The position numbers and the translations under genes were made by a program. Source: Caldilineaceae bacterium (lineage in GTDB: Bacteria > Chloroflexota > Anaerolineae > Caldilineales > Caldilineaceae). From it: a stretch of 64,000 nucleotides of DNA. Shown here piece after piece: positions 37,026 through 46,151 of this stretch. Numbering within the stretch: the stretch's first letter is position 1; every line of letters begins with the position of its first letter. The stretch covers positions 1 to 64,000 of the forward strand of contig JAPKMW010000022.1 of assembly GCA_026645575.1 (NCBI GenBank), written 5' to 3'. The notes beneath the pieces are model-generated. The model was not told the origin of the DNA. It saw nothing but the letters and a program-made list of their open reading frames with translations, and did no database searches.

Positions 37026-38735
37026 TTACCGCCGAATCACCGGCAGATTCATTCTATGAATCACCGTGATCCCCCGCACCAGCGTGGCGACCTGGCTGCC
37101 GTCGGGCGCTGTGTAGCTGTTGACCAGGGCGTTGTTACCAACATCGAGTGCGCTTTGCAGATCGTTCAGGTCGGTGGCCGGTGTGATCTGGTAGTTGACG
37201 CCGCCGATGCTCCAGGTGGCGGCTTGTAGACCGGCGGCAGTGACGGTGTTCCCTTTGTTGTCAATCCGGCCTAGCGCGGTCTGGGCGCCGGCCCCTGGCG
37301 GGACATGGGTCTCGATCTCATGCACCTGGTTCTGCCCCCCTTGAATGGCATACTCCACCGCCACGTAAGCACCAATTCCCAACAGCCCGTTATTTGCCTT
37401 GAACTGCGTAGCCCCAGTGGTGACAAAGGCGATGTTATCGACCACCCAGGCGCCGATCTGTCCATTGGCAGGCATACTGGTAACAAAGCCAAAGAGTTTG
37501 AAGCGGGTGGGAGCGGTGGCGCCGCCATTGTCGTTGGTGCTTTCAATCTTGCGGGCAATACGACCTCCCTGCGCATCGAGATGATATTCAACTTTGACCC
37601 GGACGCCGACTGCAAAGGCGCCATCATTTTGGGCAAAGATGGTATTGGCCGCTGTATTGTAGAGAATACCGCCGATCTGCCACTGACCACTCAAGCCCGT
37701 GGGGAAGCTGTCAATCTGCCCAAAGGCGTGGCCCTCGGCGCCCTCAAAGGAGCCATTGCCGTCATCATCGCTGCCATTGTCATCATTGGCGAATTTGGTT
37801 TCGATCTCGCGGGCCTGGTTGACGTTGGCACTGTCGATGGAAAAGTGAACTTTGACCGTCACGCCGATGGCAAAGGCGCCGCGATGCTGCTTAAATTCTG
37901 TGTTTGGGCCGGCGACAAAGGTCATGCCGCCAATGTTCCAGTTACCCACCAACCCGGTTGGGAAGCTTTGCAAGACGCCGTAGAGTTCGCCGGTTGCGCC
38001 TGGGGTGCCGGTGGCATTGGGGGTGCCAGTGGCATTGGGTGTTGCGCTGACGGTAGCGTTGGGGGTTGCATTGGCAGGCGTACACTCTGACGCCTGCTTG
38101 GTTTCCAGTTCGCGCACCGTAAAGGGATTGGTGTTAGTGAAGTAATGGATCTTGACACAGGCGCCACTGACCAGCGGGCCACTGCGTTGCTTAAATTCAG
38201 CGCCGGCAGGGGCATTATAAGTGACGCCATTGACTTTCCAGAGGCCGCTAAAGCCAGTGGTCGGCTTGCTCTCGACAAAACCATAGACTTCCTGTTCCAC
38301 ACCGGGATTGGGTGTGACGCTGGGCGAGGCTGTGCCGCTGGGGGTGGCCGATGTGGTGGCGACTGGTGTACCGGTTGTCGGTACACCAGTGGGTGTGCCG
38401 CCGCTGCCGGTGCAATCATCGGCGTTTTTGCTGGCGATCTTGGTGGCAGTGTAGGGTTGCGCACTACCAATATACTCGACTTCGACACAGACGCCCACAG
38501 CAAAATTGCCCTTGTCCGTGCGAAATTCAGTGTTGGGAGTAGCATCAAAAGTGACACCGGCAATAACCCAACGGCCCACGCGGCCATCGGCAGGCATGGC
38601 GTCGATTCGACCCTTGTGGTTGCCTTCGGTGGCATAGGCCACCGGGCCGGACCAGAATAGAACGCACCCCAGCGCACTAATAAGTGCCAAGAGGGCAATA
38701 CGGACAGGGAAGCGATGGTTGACGGAATGCAACAT
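37026..38735 (-). CDS. Secreted DUF5666-repeat protein
   Basis: A 569-residue exported protein with an N-terminal signal sequence (cleavage near residue 36, after SGPVAYA). Six related units of about 60 residues follow, each running G(R/F)xxxxP, W-x-(I/V)-x-G, F/Y and ending KIxS or EIET. The pattern fits DUF5666. Thr/Pro/Ala-rich linkers separate units 1-3 (TPNATVSATPNATGTP). The sixth unit diverges. AAGGAG precedes the ATG. A surface or extracellular-matrix role is plausible; no enzymatic motif is seen. Confidence 0.75.
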   Translation of the reverse strand: MLHSVNHRFPVRIALLALISALGCVLFWSGPVAYATEGNHKGRIDAMPADGRVGRWVIAGVTFDATPNTEFRTDKGNFAVGVCVEVEYIGSAQPYTATKIASKNADDCTGSGGTPTGVPTTGTPVATTSATPSGTASPSVTPNPGVEQEVYGFVESKPTTGFSGLWKVNGVTYNAPAGAEFKQRSGPLVSGACVKIHYFTNTNPFTVRELETKQASECTPANATPNATVSATPNATGTPNATGTPGATGELYGVLQSFPTGLVGNWNIGGMTFVAGPNTEFKQHRGAFAIGVTVKVHFSIDSANVNQAREIETKFANDDNGSDDDGNGSFEGAEGHAFGQIDSFPTGLSGQWQIGGILYNTAANTIFAQNDGAFAVGVRVKVEYHLDAQGGRIARKIESTNDNGGATAPTRFKLFGFVTSMPANGQIGAWVVDNIAFVTTGATQFKANNGLLGIGAYVAVEYAIQGGQNQVHEIETHVPPGAGAQTALGRIDNKGNTVTAAGLQAATWSIGGVNYQITPATDLNDLQSALDVGNNALVNSYTAPDGSQVATLVRGITVIHRMNLPVIRR

Positions 38736-39112
38736 TGTGTAGATTCTCCTTGCGTCGATGCAAATAGGATAGGGGTATCCATTTGAATGATGGTAAGCTT
38801 ACTTGCTGCTGCGTTTGCTATACATTTCAAGTACTTTACAAACCCATGCAGCTTTCTACACAAAAGGTGTATTCTATCGACGGAAAAAATACATCAAAAA
38901 GACCAAATCTTACCAAGGCGATGAAAATGGAACGTAGATTTAACAGATTCGGCTGATCCGGGCTGATGTTTATCTGCCCAATCCGCCGAATCCGTGTTCT
39001 ATTTAGGCGTTTTAAAAAGTAAAATATCCATTCGTAGGCGCCTAGAAGACCATCGCCCGCAAGGGGGGTGGTCTTCTAGGCGCCTACGAATACTTATTTC
39101 TTGGTACTTCCC
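38736..39112. other. 377-base intergenic region with one hairpin
   Basis: The gap between the DUF5666 gene and the 2-hydroxyacid dehydrogenase gene contains the leader of the DUF5666 gene, AT-rich sequence and the hairpin at 39030-39091. No gene or RNA motif is recognised. Confidence 0.5.
39030..39091. repeat. 23-bp perfect hairpin
   Basis: ATTCGTAGGCGCCTAGAAG begins the left arm (39030-39052), whose exact reverse complement is 39069-39091, with a 16-base loop. It lies just beyond the 3' end of the 2-hydroxyacid dehydrogenase gene. The sequence is unrelated to the GTCCGTGAC family. Confidence 0.75.
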
Positions 39113-40147
39113 CTACACCGTACTTTGGCGGAGCGGTTTAAATTGTGCCAGCAGATCTACCGCCCATTGACGGTTCGCATCGCGCGTACGACCGGCCAGG
39201 TGGGGCGTATGCACGACATTCTGGCGCCCCAGCAGCGGATCATCGAGCGGCACCGGCTCGACATCAAAGACATCGGCGGCCAACGCGACTTCATCGGCCA
39301 GCACCCGCCGACGGATTGCCGCCATATCACAGATGAGGGCGCGCGTCGCCAGCACAATCAGGCACCCTTGCGGCAGGGCATCAATGTGGGTGGCGGTGAC
39401 AACGCCACGGGTATCCTCCTTGAGCGGCAACATGGGGGCAAAGATTTCCGCATCCTGCACCAGCCGTTCCAGGTGATATTCGCGGCGGGCGCCGGTGCGA
39501 TGAAAGCCCGGCTCCGGCGCATAGGGGTCCCAGATGGCGACATCGGCGCCCAGGGCATGGACAAAGCTGGCGTAGCGGCTGCCAATGTTGCCGGCGCCGA
39601 CAATGCGCACCCGTTTGCCGGCAATGGTGCCATTGGTAAAGCGGCCGTCGTCGCTATATTGGGCGCCCAGCGTTCCCGGCCCCTGGTTGCGCGCCGGCAG
39701 GTAGCGTTGCCACGGCTCGTGCGAGGTGAGCATGGCGTGATAATTCTGTGGAATCTGGCGCAACGCACAGAGGGTCAACCCCAGTGCAAACTCCGCCACC
39801 GACTGTCCCCAAAAGCCTTCGCTGCGGTGGGCATAACAGATAACGCCTTGTGCTTGCAACTGCGCGACCACGGCCTGATCAAGGTTTTGCCCGTAGGCCA
39901 TGCGGAAGGCCGCTTCCTGCAAGTTGGGTAGCTGTTCCAGACAGGCTTGCGTCACCGGGACGCCTAATGCAATCAAGCGGGTGATGGCAGCGCTGTCAGG
40001 AATGACTTCGCCCAGGCGTTGCGTGTTGCCACGCGCCAGCCGCACTAGCGTTGTCGGCCCTTCGTCTTGCCAGCGCACCAGGATCGCATCGGCCACAAAG
40101 GGCCAATGCGCCTCGAAATCAGCGTGAACGACGATACAGTTATTCAT
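39113..40147 (-). CDS. D-isomer-specific 2-hydroxyacid dehydrogenase
   Basis: A 344-residue NAD-dependent dehydrogenase that reduces 2-keto acids or oxidises 2-hydroxy acids. The NAD site is VGAGNIGSRYASFVHALG. The catalytic arginine region is VLATRALICD and the catalytic histidine is in TPHLAGRTRDANR. The N-terminal domain is typical of the family in length but divergent. Its start overlaps the stop of the flavin-type oxidase gene by four bases, so both are one operon. Substrate unknown. Confidence 0.85.
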   Translation of the reverse strand: MNNCIVVHADFEAHWPFVADAILVRWQDEGPTTLVRLARGNTQRLGEVIPDSAAITRLIALGVPVTQACLEQLPNLQEAAFRMAYGQNLDQAVVAQLQAQGVICYAHRSEGFWGQSVAEFALGLTLCALRQIPQNYHAMLTSHEPWQRYLPARNQGPGTLGAQYSDDGRFTNGTIAGKRVRIVGAGNIGSRYASFVHALGADVAIWDPYAPEPGFHRTGARREYHLERLVQDAEIFAPMLPLKEDTRGVVTATHIDALPQGCLIVLATRALICDMAAIRRRVLADEVALAADVFDVEPVPLDDPLLGRQNVVHTPHLAGRTRDANRQWAVDLLAQFKPLRQSTV

Positions 40148-40704
40148 GCCAGCACCTCGGTCACAGTTACGCCGGGTAGACCATCCAGGCTACGTTGGTT
40201 CTTTTGTACGCGGTAGGCCGCCATCCCCGCCGGTCCTTTGTTCTCGGCATATTTAATCAAGGCATCGCGGTCGGCTTCATAGGTGTAGCGCGGTACAGCA
40301 TAGCCGCACGAATCAGAAACCCGTTGGACGGCCACCCGAATGATCGAACGCACACCAGGCAATGCGGGGAAGCGACCAATCAACTTGTCAAAATCGGGGT
40401 GATTGGGTTCGAGGACAGTACCTTTGCCATGCAGACGCACAATGTCCGGCGCACCGGTAAAGGCGCAGAACATGATCACAATCCGCCCATTTTCTTTGAG
40501 ATGGGCGATCGTTTCCACACCGCTGCCGGTCAAATCCAGGTAGGCCACCGTCTGCGGGTCGAGGATGCGAAAGGTGTCCAGCCCTTTGGGCGAACAGTTG
40601 ATCAGCCCCTCATCACTGTGCGGCGCGGTGGCAACAAAAAAGATGTGCTGTTGCTGAATCCACGCTGCTAATTTTTCATCAATCGCTTCGTACACTTTTC
40701 CCAT
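40144..40704 (-). CDS. Pyridoxamine 5'-phosphate oxidase family protein (FMN/F420-type split barrel)
   Basis: A 186-residue split-barrel protein. The N-terminal IFFVATAPHSDEGLINCSPKG and VIMFCAFTGAPDIVRLHGKG are typical of the family of flavin- or F420-binding oxidoreductases sometimes called PNPOx-like. It need not be a pyridoxine enzyme. AAAGGAAAG precedes the ATG. It overlaps the following dehydrogenase gene. Confidence 0.8.
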   Translation of the reverse strand: MGKVYEAIDEKLAAWIQQQHIFFVATAPHSDEGLINCSPKGLDTFRILDPQTVAYLDLTGSGVETIAHLKENGRIVIMFCAFTGAPDIVRLHGKGTVLEPNHPDFDKLIGRFPALPGVRSIIRVAVQRVSDSCGYAVPRYTYEADRDALIKYAENKGPAGMAAYRVQKNQRSLDGLPGVTVTEVLA

Positions 40705-40775
40705 GAGTCTTTCCTTTTCATTGATTTATCATCTCATTGATTTATCATCGCAAAACCTTTGATAAACCCGCTCAC

Positions 40776-40794
40776 GGCGAGTCCGTGACTCGCC
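40776..40794. repeat. Single REP-like palindrome, GTCCGTGAC family
   Basis: GGCGAGTC CGT GACTCGCC is a perfect palindrome around a three-base centre, with the GTCCGTGAC core. It is preceded by a tandem duplication of TTGATTTATCATC at about 40721-40751. Confidence 0.7.
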
Positions 40795-40821
40795 TTGCCC
40801 CTTAGTCACCAGTTGCCGCAA

Positions 40822-40898
40822 AGCGCTAACCGCTCCTAGCCAGTCCGTGACTGGTGGTTGGGACGCCAGTCACGGACTGGCTAGGAGCGGTTAGCGCT
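40822..40898. repeat. BIME-like hairpin, GTCCGTGAC family, overlapping the dipeptidase stop codon
   Basis: The left arm 40822-40854 and the right arm 40866-40898 are perfect reverse complements of 33 bases, containing TAGCCAGTCCGTGACTGG. The right arm includes the stop codon and last two codons (Gln-Arg) of the minus-strand M19 gene. Confidence 0.8.
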
Positions 40899-41943
40899 GA
40901 TTATGCAACCACTCCGGTTTCCAGGTGGCGTCGAAGACGCGCAGGAGATTTTCACCTAGCAGCTTGCGGATCTCCTTATCAGTAAAGCCATGATCGACCA
41001 GTTTCTGCACCAGGTACGGATAATCCTCAATGCCGTTGAAATCGGCCGGCTGGCGGTTGTTATTATCGGGCGGTTGGGCGATGCGATCAAATTCATCTGT
41101 CACCGAACCGTAGGGCAGGGCGTCGGGATCGGGGGCATGAGGTGGGTAGGCGCCCATCGTGCCGACGGAATCGGTGGAGATGCCAACATGGTCGATGCCG
41201 ACTAAGTTAATGGCATAGTCAAGACAACGCAGGTGATCGTCCAATGTTGGCATTCCCGGCTGGCCGTTCCAGATGAGGGGCGCCCAGGTGGTGACACAGA
41301 CGACACCGCCGGTGGCCGCCACGGCGCGGATCTGTTCGTCTGTGATGTTCCGCGGGTTGTTGACCACACGTTTCGGGTTAGAATGGGAAGCAATGAGCGG
41401 CGCCTTTGCCACTTCACACGCTTCCAGGAAGGTGCGTTGGCCAACATGGGTCAGATCGATGGTGATGCCGTAGCGTTCAAGTTCGCGGATCAACACGCGG
41501 CCATATTGACTCAGCCCGCCATCGTTGCGCTCCAGACAGCCGTCCCCGACCAGATTTTTCTCGTTGTAGGTTAGTTGGCAGATGCGCAGCCCCAGTTGTT
41601 TCCAGAGCAGCAACGTCTTTGGGGCGGCGCCGATAAAGAGCGAATCCTGCGCCAGACAGATATGGGCAATTTTGCCCTGGGCCTGGGCGTTGCGAATTGC
41701 CTGCGGGCTATCGGCCAGACAGAAGGTTGGTTCACTGAAAATGACTTCCAGAAATTCCTGGAAGCGGGGCAAGGCGCGCCAGAGGTCGTCCCCCGGCATG
41801 GGAATGGTCAAGCCAACGGCGGCTAGACCGGCACGGTCGGAACGGGGGGTGCGTTTGATGAGATATTGCACACAGGGGTCGATGATCACCGCCGTACGAT
41901 GCAGGTGCGCCGCCCGCGCGCTGATCGGTTCACGACTGGACAT
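40891..41943 (-). CDS. Membrane-dipeptidase-family (M19) protein lacking expected metal ligands
   Basis: About 350 residues matching renal dipeptidase family M19. IDLTHVGQRTFLEA and LIASHSNPKRVVNNPRN keep the two later histidines, and VGISTDSVG matches the late aspartate region. The usual N-terminal HxD (IDGHxD) reads IDPCVQ and the usual bridging glutamate region (IEGG) reads LAQDS, so at least three metal ligands seem replaced. It may be inactive, use another metal arrangement, or be a different amidohydrolase. ATG 41943 with AAGGAG is chosen over an upstream start at 42075. The last codons lie inside a repeat arm. Confidence 0.75.
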   Translation of the reverse strand: MSSREPISARAAHLHRTAVIIDPCVQYLIKRTPRSDRAGLAAVGLTIPMPGDDLWRALPRFQEFLEVIFSEPTFCLADSPQAIRNAQAQGKIAHICLAQDSLFIGAAPKTLLLWKQLGLRICQLTYNEKNLVGDGCLERNDGGLSQYGRVLIRELERYGITIDLTHVGQRTFLEACEVAKAPLIASHSNPKRVVNNPRNITDEQIRAVAATGGVVCVTTWAPLIWNGQPGMPTLDDHLRCLDYAINLVGIDHVGISTDSVGTMGAYPPHAPDPDALPYGSVTDEFDRIAQPPDNNNRQPADFNGIEDYPYLVQKLVDHGFTDKEIRKLLGENLLRVFDATWKPEWLHNQR

Positions 41944-42109
41944 GGTCTTCTCCTTGGGTAGATGGATGCGATGAACAATTATGATCGCCCCAAGTATAAT
42001 CCAAAAAATTAAGCGTAGTCGAATTTGACAATCAGGCAATGAATCGGTATGATTGCAAGTTCCGTCGCAGTTCAAGCTTCATCCTATGTAATACCAGGAG
42101 GTCCAAGCA

Positions 42110-42199
42110 ATGGCGAACTTTCTTCGATCCCAACCGAATCGCACAAACGGCTTGATCGGCGCTTCCTGGCAGCCAACCGTCCATCAGCATTATTTCTAG
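42110..42199 (+). CDS. Possible 29-residue small protein
   Basis: ATG 42110 is preceded by a perfect AGGAGG eight bases upstream (42096-42101 region). The frame runs 29 codons (MANFLRSQPNRTNG...) to a TAG. No family is recognised. It may be chance; only the strong ribosome site argues for translation. Confidence 0.2.
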   Translation: MANFLRSQPNRTNGLIGASWQPTVHQHYF

Positions 42200-42413
42200 A
42201 CTGTCCATTCGGTAGACAACTGTGATCGTGCGCCGGTGGCCGTGACCAACCGCGCCCGTTTCCGGTTGCCCAGCGTTGGACAATGACCGTCAACTCATCT
42301 CCATTCTAAAATCGTTTTTGCGCGTTGCCTACAGATCGACGCATCTGTAGCCCTTTTGTTGTCCATTTTCCATCCTGCGGGCAGACGTGGTCTGTCCGCG
42401 CCCGACATGACAA

Positions 42414-42480
42414 GATGACAGGGTGACAGGGTGACAAGGTGATTCACCCCTTCACCCTGTCACCCTGTCACCCTGTCATC
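42414..42480. repeat. 29-bp hairpin of GACAGGGT / CACCCTGT octamers
   Basis: The left arm 42414-42442 and the right arm 42452-42480 are reverse complements with one mismatch. Both are made of tandem octamers (CACCCTGT x3). The right arm ends 22 bases before the exporter start codon. Confidence 0.75.
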
Positions 42481-42502
42481 AACCAAATGGAGACTCAATG
42501 CA

Positions 42503-44251
42503 ATGAAACTTCCCCTCTATGCGTATTATCAGTTACTGGAGCGCTACCTCCGTCCCCAGGGTGGGCGGGTGGCGCTGTTGGCGGCGTTGATCTTTTGTGG
42601 CATTGGGTTGCAATTGCTGTCACCGCAGATTCTGCGTACCTTTATCGACTTAGCGCAACATGGGGGCGCGTTGGCGGCGCTCACCCAAAATGGCCTCTAT
42701 TACCTGACTGTGACCCTAGTGGCGCAGGGGGTGCGGCTGGGCGCAGCCTATCTCACCGAGGATGTGAAGTGGCGGGCGACCAACTGGCTGCGCAATGATC
42801 TGGCCGCCCACTGTATGAGCCTGGATATGCGCTTTCACAACGAGCATACCCCCGGCTCGATGATCGAACGCATTGACGGCGACATTACCGAGTTGTCCAA
42901 CTTCTTTTCCCAGTTTGTGCTGCGCGTGCTGGCGAATCTGCTGCTGCTGGTCGGCGTCCTCTTGATGCTCTACCAGGAAGAATGGCATATCGGCGTCGTC
43001 TTTACTCTTTTTGCAGCCATTGTCTTTGTGGTCATGGTCAGCATGGTGCGCTATGGCGCCCGCTTCTGGGGGGAGGAACGGGAAGCGTCGTCGCAGCTTT
43101 TTGGTGGCCTGGAAGAGTGGTTGGCCGGCACCGAAGATATTCGCGCCAGCGGCGGCGTGCCCTATGTGCTGGATCGAATGCAGCGCTTCACCTATCGCCT
43201 CTACCGGGCGGCGCGCAAGGCCTTCTTTGCCGGTAATCTGACCTGGGGGTTGGCCGGCTTAATGTTCACCTTTAATCTGGTGTTGGCGCTGGGGTTGGGC
43301 GCCTATCTCTTTCAGGCTGGCGCCATTACCCTTGGCACGGTCTACCTGATCATGAGCTATAGCAACACCCTGCAGCGGCCCGTGATCCAACTAGCGCGCC
43401 AGTTTCAAGAGATGCAGGCGGCGGCGGCCAGCATCGGGCGTGTGCGCGAACTTTTTGCCATTCAGCCGCAAGTTCAATCGCCGGTCAACGCACGGACCTT
43501 ACCGGCAGGGCCGTTACCGGTTGCCTTTGACCATGTCAATTTTGGCTACAATGAAAGTGACCTGATTCTGCGCAATGTCGATTTCCGCTTGGAAGCGGGC
43601 AAGGTGTTGGGGTTGCTGGGGCGCACGGGCAGCGGCAAGACCACCATTACCCGCCTGCTCTTCCGCCTTTATGATGTCACCGACGGAGCCATTTGTCTGG
43701 GCGACCAGGATCTACGCCAGGTGACGCTCGACAACCTGCGCGGCAGCGTCGGCATGGTAACACAAGAGGTGCAACTCTTCCAGGCATCGGTGCGCGACAA
43801 CTTGACCTTCTTCAACCGGGCTATCCCCGATGAAGCGATCATTGAAGCGCTGGAAACATTGGGGTTGGGCGGCTGGCTGGCCGGTCTGGAACAGGGGTTG
43901 GAGACACGGCTCGACTCTGGTGGGCGGGGGTTGTCGGCGGGGGAGGCGCAACTATTGGCCTTTACCCGTGTCTTTCTCAAGAATCCGGGGCTGGTGATCA
44001 TGGACGAGGCATCGTCTCGTCTCGACCCGGTGACGGAGGGGTTGATCGAGCGGGCGATTGACCGGCTCCTTCACAACCGCACGGCGATCATCGTGGCCCA
44101 TCGGTTGGCGACGGTACAGCGTGCTGACCAGATCCTGATCCTGAGCGACGGTCAGATTGTCGAGCATGGCGACCGGGTGGCGCTCCTGGCCCAACCCGAT
44201 TCGCGCTTTTCCCAACTCTTACGCACAGGCATGGCGGAGGTGCTGGCATGA
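42503..44251 (+). CDS. ABC exporter half-transporter, subunit 1
   Basis: A 582-residue half-transporter with about six membrane segments (residues 1-310) and a C-terminal nucleotide-binding domain. Walker A is GRTGSGKTT and the Walker B/catalytic region LVIMDEASSRLD keeps the glutamate. The signature motif is LSAGE rather than LSGGQ. It is paired with the next gene by a four-base overlap and probably forms a heterodimer. Exported substrate unknown; peptides, lipids or drugs are typical. Confidence 0.88.
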   Translation: MKLPLYAYYQLLERYLRPQGGRVALLAALIFCGIGLQLLSPQILRTFIDLAQHGGALAALTQNGLYYLTVTLVAQGVRLGAAYLTEDVKWRATNWLRNDLAAHCMSLDMRFHNEHTPGSMIERIDGDITELSNFFSQFVLRVLANLLLLVGVLLMLYQEEWHIGVVFTLFAAIVFVVMVSMVRYGARFWGEEREASSQLFGGLEEWLAGTEDIRASGGVPYVLDRMQRFTYRLYRAARKAFFAGNLTWGLAGLMFTFNLVLALGLGAYLFQAGAITLGTVYLIMSYSNTLQRPVIQLARQFQEMQAAAASIGRVRELFAIQPQVQSPVNARTLPAGPLPVAFDHVNFGYNESDLILRNVDFRLEAGKVLGLLGRTGSGKTTITRLLFRLYDVTDGAICLGDQDLRQVTLDNLRGSVGMVTQEVQLFQASVRDNLTFFNRAIPDEAIIEALETLGLGGWLAGLEQGLETRLDSGGRGLSAGEAQLLAFTRVFLKNPGLVIMDEASSRLDPVTEGLIERAIDRLLHNRTAIIVAHRLATVQRADQILILSDGQIVEHGDRVALLAQPDSRFSQLLRTGMAEVLA

Positions 44252-46098
44252 ATACCTGGCAAGCTTCTTATCGTCTGGTTCGCAATCAGACGCGGTTGTA
44301 CAGCTTAAATTCCTTCCTCTTTGGGCTTTTGCACCTGACCTCGCTCCTGCCCGGTCTGCTGACCCAAGCGGTGCTTGATCGCCTGTCAGGCGACGCCGTG
44401 GCGGGGTGGAGCATCGGCACCTTACTGGCGCTGTTGGTCGGCATTGGGATTGGGCGCTTTGCCAACCTCATGGTCGGCTTTCTGGCCTATGTCCGTTTTC
44501 GGCATGGGGTCAGCGGGACGTTGCGGCTCAACATGTTGGGTGAGATCCTGCGTCATCCGGGCGCGGCAGCGCTACCCAATTCGTCGGGCGAGGCGGTGAG
44601 CCGTTTCAGCGGCGATGTCAATGAAATGACCCGCTTTGTCGCCGATCGCCTGGTTGATGCCTGGGGGCTGATTCTGCTGCCCATTGTGGGGCTGGCGGTT
44701 CTCTTTACGGTCAACGCCCAGATTACGGCGGTCATTATCATCCCGTTGGCGCTGGTGCTGGGCTTTGTCAATATCATGCGGCGACGATTGGAACAGGTGC
44801 GTGATGCCCGCCGCCGCGCCGCCAGCCGGGTCATCGGCTTTATTGCCGAGATGTTTGGCGCTGTCCAAGCGGTGAAGGTGGCGAACGGGGAGCGCTATAT
44901 CAACGCCCGGTTGGCCGAACTCAACGAAGAACGGCGGCAGACAGCGCTCAAGGATACGCTCTTCAGCGAGTTGATTGGCACGGCCTTTAACAGCACGGTG
45001 GAGATTAGCACCGGCATCATTCTGATCATGGCGAGTCAGGCGATGAGTCAGGGCGCCTTCACGCTGGGGGACTTTGCCCTCTTTGTCGCCTATCTCTGGG
45101 AAGTGACCGAAGGGTTAACCTTTATCGGCAACATGCTGGCTGTGCAAAAGCAGACCGATGTCTCGGTGCATCGTATGGCGCGCCAGATCGAAAATGTGCG
45201 CCGCCGCGATGAGTCCGACTTTGCTGGGCAGGCGATGGGTGGCGTAAAGCAGGCGCAGGTCGCCGACCCGTTGGCCTATGAAAAGTTGCTGGCCGCCACG
45301 CCGGTCTACCTGGATGGTGACTTTCCGCCGCTGCCCTATATGGCCCGTCAGGAGAGTGATTACTTGCGCTTGTTGACGGCGCAGCAGTTGACCTACCACC
45401 ACCCGGCGACCGGTCGGGGCATCTTCGACATCGATCTCCATCTGCCCCACGGCTCCTTCACGGTGGTGACGGGGCGCATCGGCTCCGGCAAAAGCACCCT
45501 GTTGCGGGTATTGCTGGGGTTGCTGCCGCTCGACAGCGGGGCGGTCTACTGGAACGGACAGATGGTGGAGCAACGCGCCGATTTTTTTGTACCGCCGCGT
45601 GCCGCCTACACCGGCCAGGTGCCGCGGCTCTTTAGTGATACGCTGCGCAACAACATCCTGCTGGGGATGCCCGAAGCGGAAGCCGATCTGGACGCCGCCA
45701 TCTACGGCGCCGTGATGGAAAAGGACTTGGCCGATCTGGAAGCGGGGATGGAAACAATGGTAGGGCCGCGAGGGGTGCGTCTCTCTGGTGGTCAGATCCA
45801 ACGGGCGGCTGCCGCCCGCATGTTGGTGCGCCGTCCGGCCCTCTATGTCTTTGATGATCTCTCCAGCGCCCTCGACGTGGAGACGGAACGCATTCTCTGG
45901 GAGCGGCTCTTTGCCCATGCCGGCGCCCAGAATGGCAATGCGCCCACCTGCCTGGTCGTCTCGCACCGGCGGGCGGCGTTGCGGCGGGCTGATCATGTCA
46001 TCGTGTTGAAAGATGGTCGGGTCGAAGATGAAGGCAGCCTGGAGGCGCTGCTGGGGCGTTGCACCGAAATGCAACAGTTATGGGAAGGACGGGTGTAG
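44248..46098 (+). CDS. ABC exporter half-transporter, subunit 2 (degenerate Walker B)
   Basis: A 616-residue half-transporter, with about six membrane segments and a nucleotide-binding domain. Walker A is GRIGSGKST and the signature is the canonical LSGGQ. The Walker B region reads YVFDDLSSALD: the catalytic glutamate is replaced by aspartate. An insertion of about 50 residues joins the membrane and nucleotide domains (around residues 320-375). It forms a heterodimer with subunit 1. Confidence 0.88.
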   Translation: MNTWQASYRLVRNQTRLYSLNSFLFGLLHLTSLLPGLLTQAVLDRLSGDAVAGWSIGTLLALLVGIGIGRFANLMVGFLAYVRFRHGVSGTLRLNMLGEILRHPGAAALPNSSGEAVSRFSGDVNEMTRFVADRLVDAWGLILLPIVGLAVLFTVNAQITAVIIIPLALVLGFVNIMRRRLEQVRDARRRAASRVIGFIAEMFGAVQAVKVANGERYINARLAELNEERRQTALKDTLFSELIGTAFNSTVEISTGIILIMASQAMSQGAFTLGDFALFVAYLWEVTEGLTFIGNMLAVQKQTDVSVHRMARQIENVRRRDESDFAGQAMGGVKQAQVADPLAYEKLLAATPVYLDGDFPPLPYMARQESDYLRLLTAQQLTYHHPATGRGIFDIDLHLPHGSFTVVTGRIGSGKSTLLRVLLGLLPLDSGAVYWNGQMVEQRADFFVPPRAAYTGQVPRLFSDTLRNNILLGMPEAEADLDAAIYGAVMEKDLADLEAGMETMVGPRGVRLSGGQIQRAAAARMLVRRPALYVFDDLSSALDVETERILWERLFAHAGAQNGNAPTCLVVSHRRAALRRADHVIVLKDGRVEDEGSLEALLGRCTEMQQLWEGRV

Positions 46099-46151
46099 GG
46101 TAGGCGAACTCTTTTGCCGATGAAGCCTGCGTAGTGGATGCGACCCAGGCA

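Larger units (their letters stand above)
41944..42502. other. 559-base intergenic region before the ABC exporter
   Basis: This divergent gap holds a possible small open frame (42110-42199), a hairpin at about 42378-42400 (GCGGGCAGAC / GTCTGTCCGC) and the repeat hairpin at 42414-42480. No known RNA or complete gene is recognised. Confidence 0.5.

Noticed and set aside
37305..38090. A 261-codon plus-strand frame opposite the DUF5666 gene
   Set aside because: The minus-strand gene has a signal peptide, repeats and a ribosome site. The opposite frame is glycine-rich and featureless.
42032..42293. Two minus-strand frames of 83 and 69 codons in the gap before the exporter
   Set aside because: They overlap each other in different frames, have no family features and no ribosome site.
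45115..46074. A 319-codon minus-strand frame opposite the second exporter gene
   Set aside because: It is antisense to the conserved nucleotide-binding domain and shows His/Gln/Arg-rich shadow composition.
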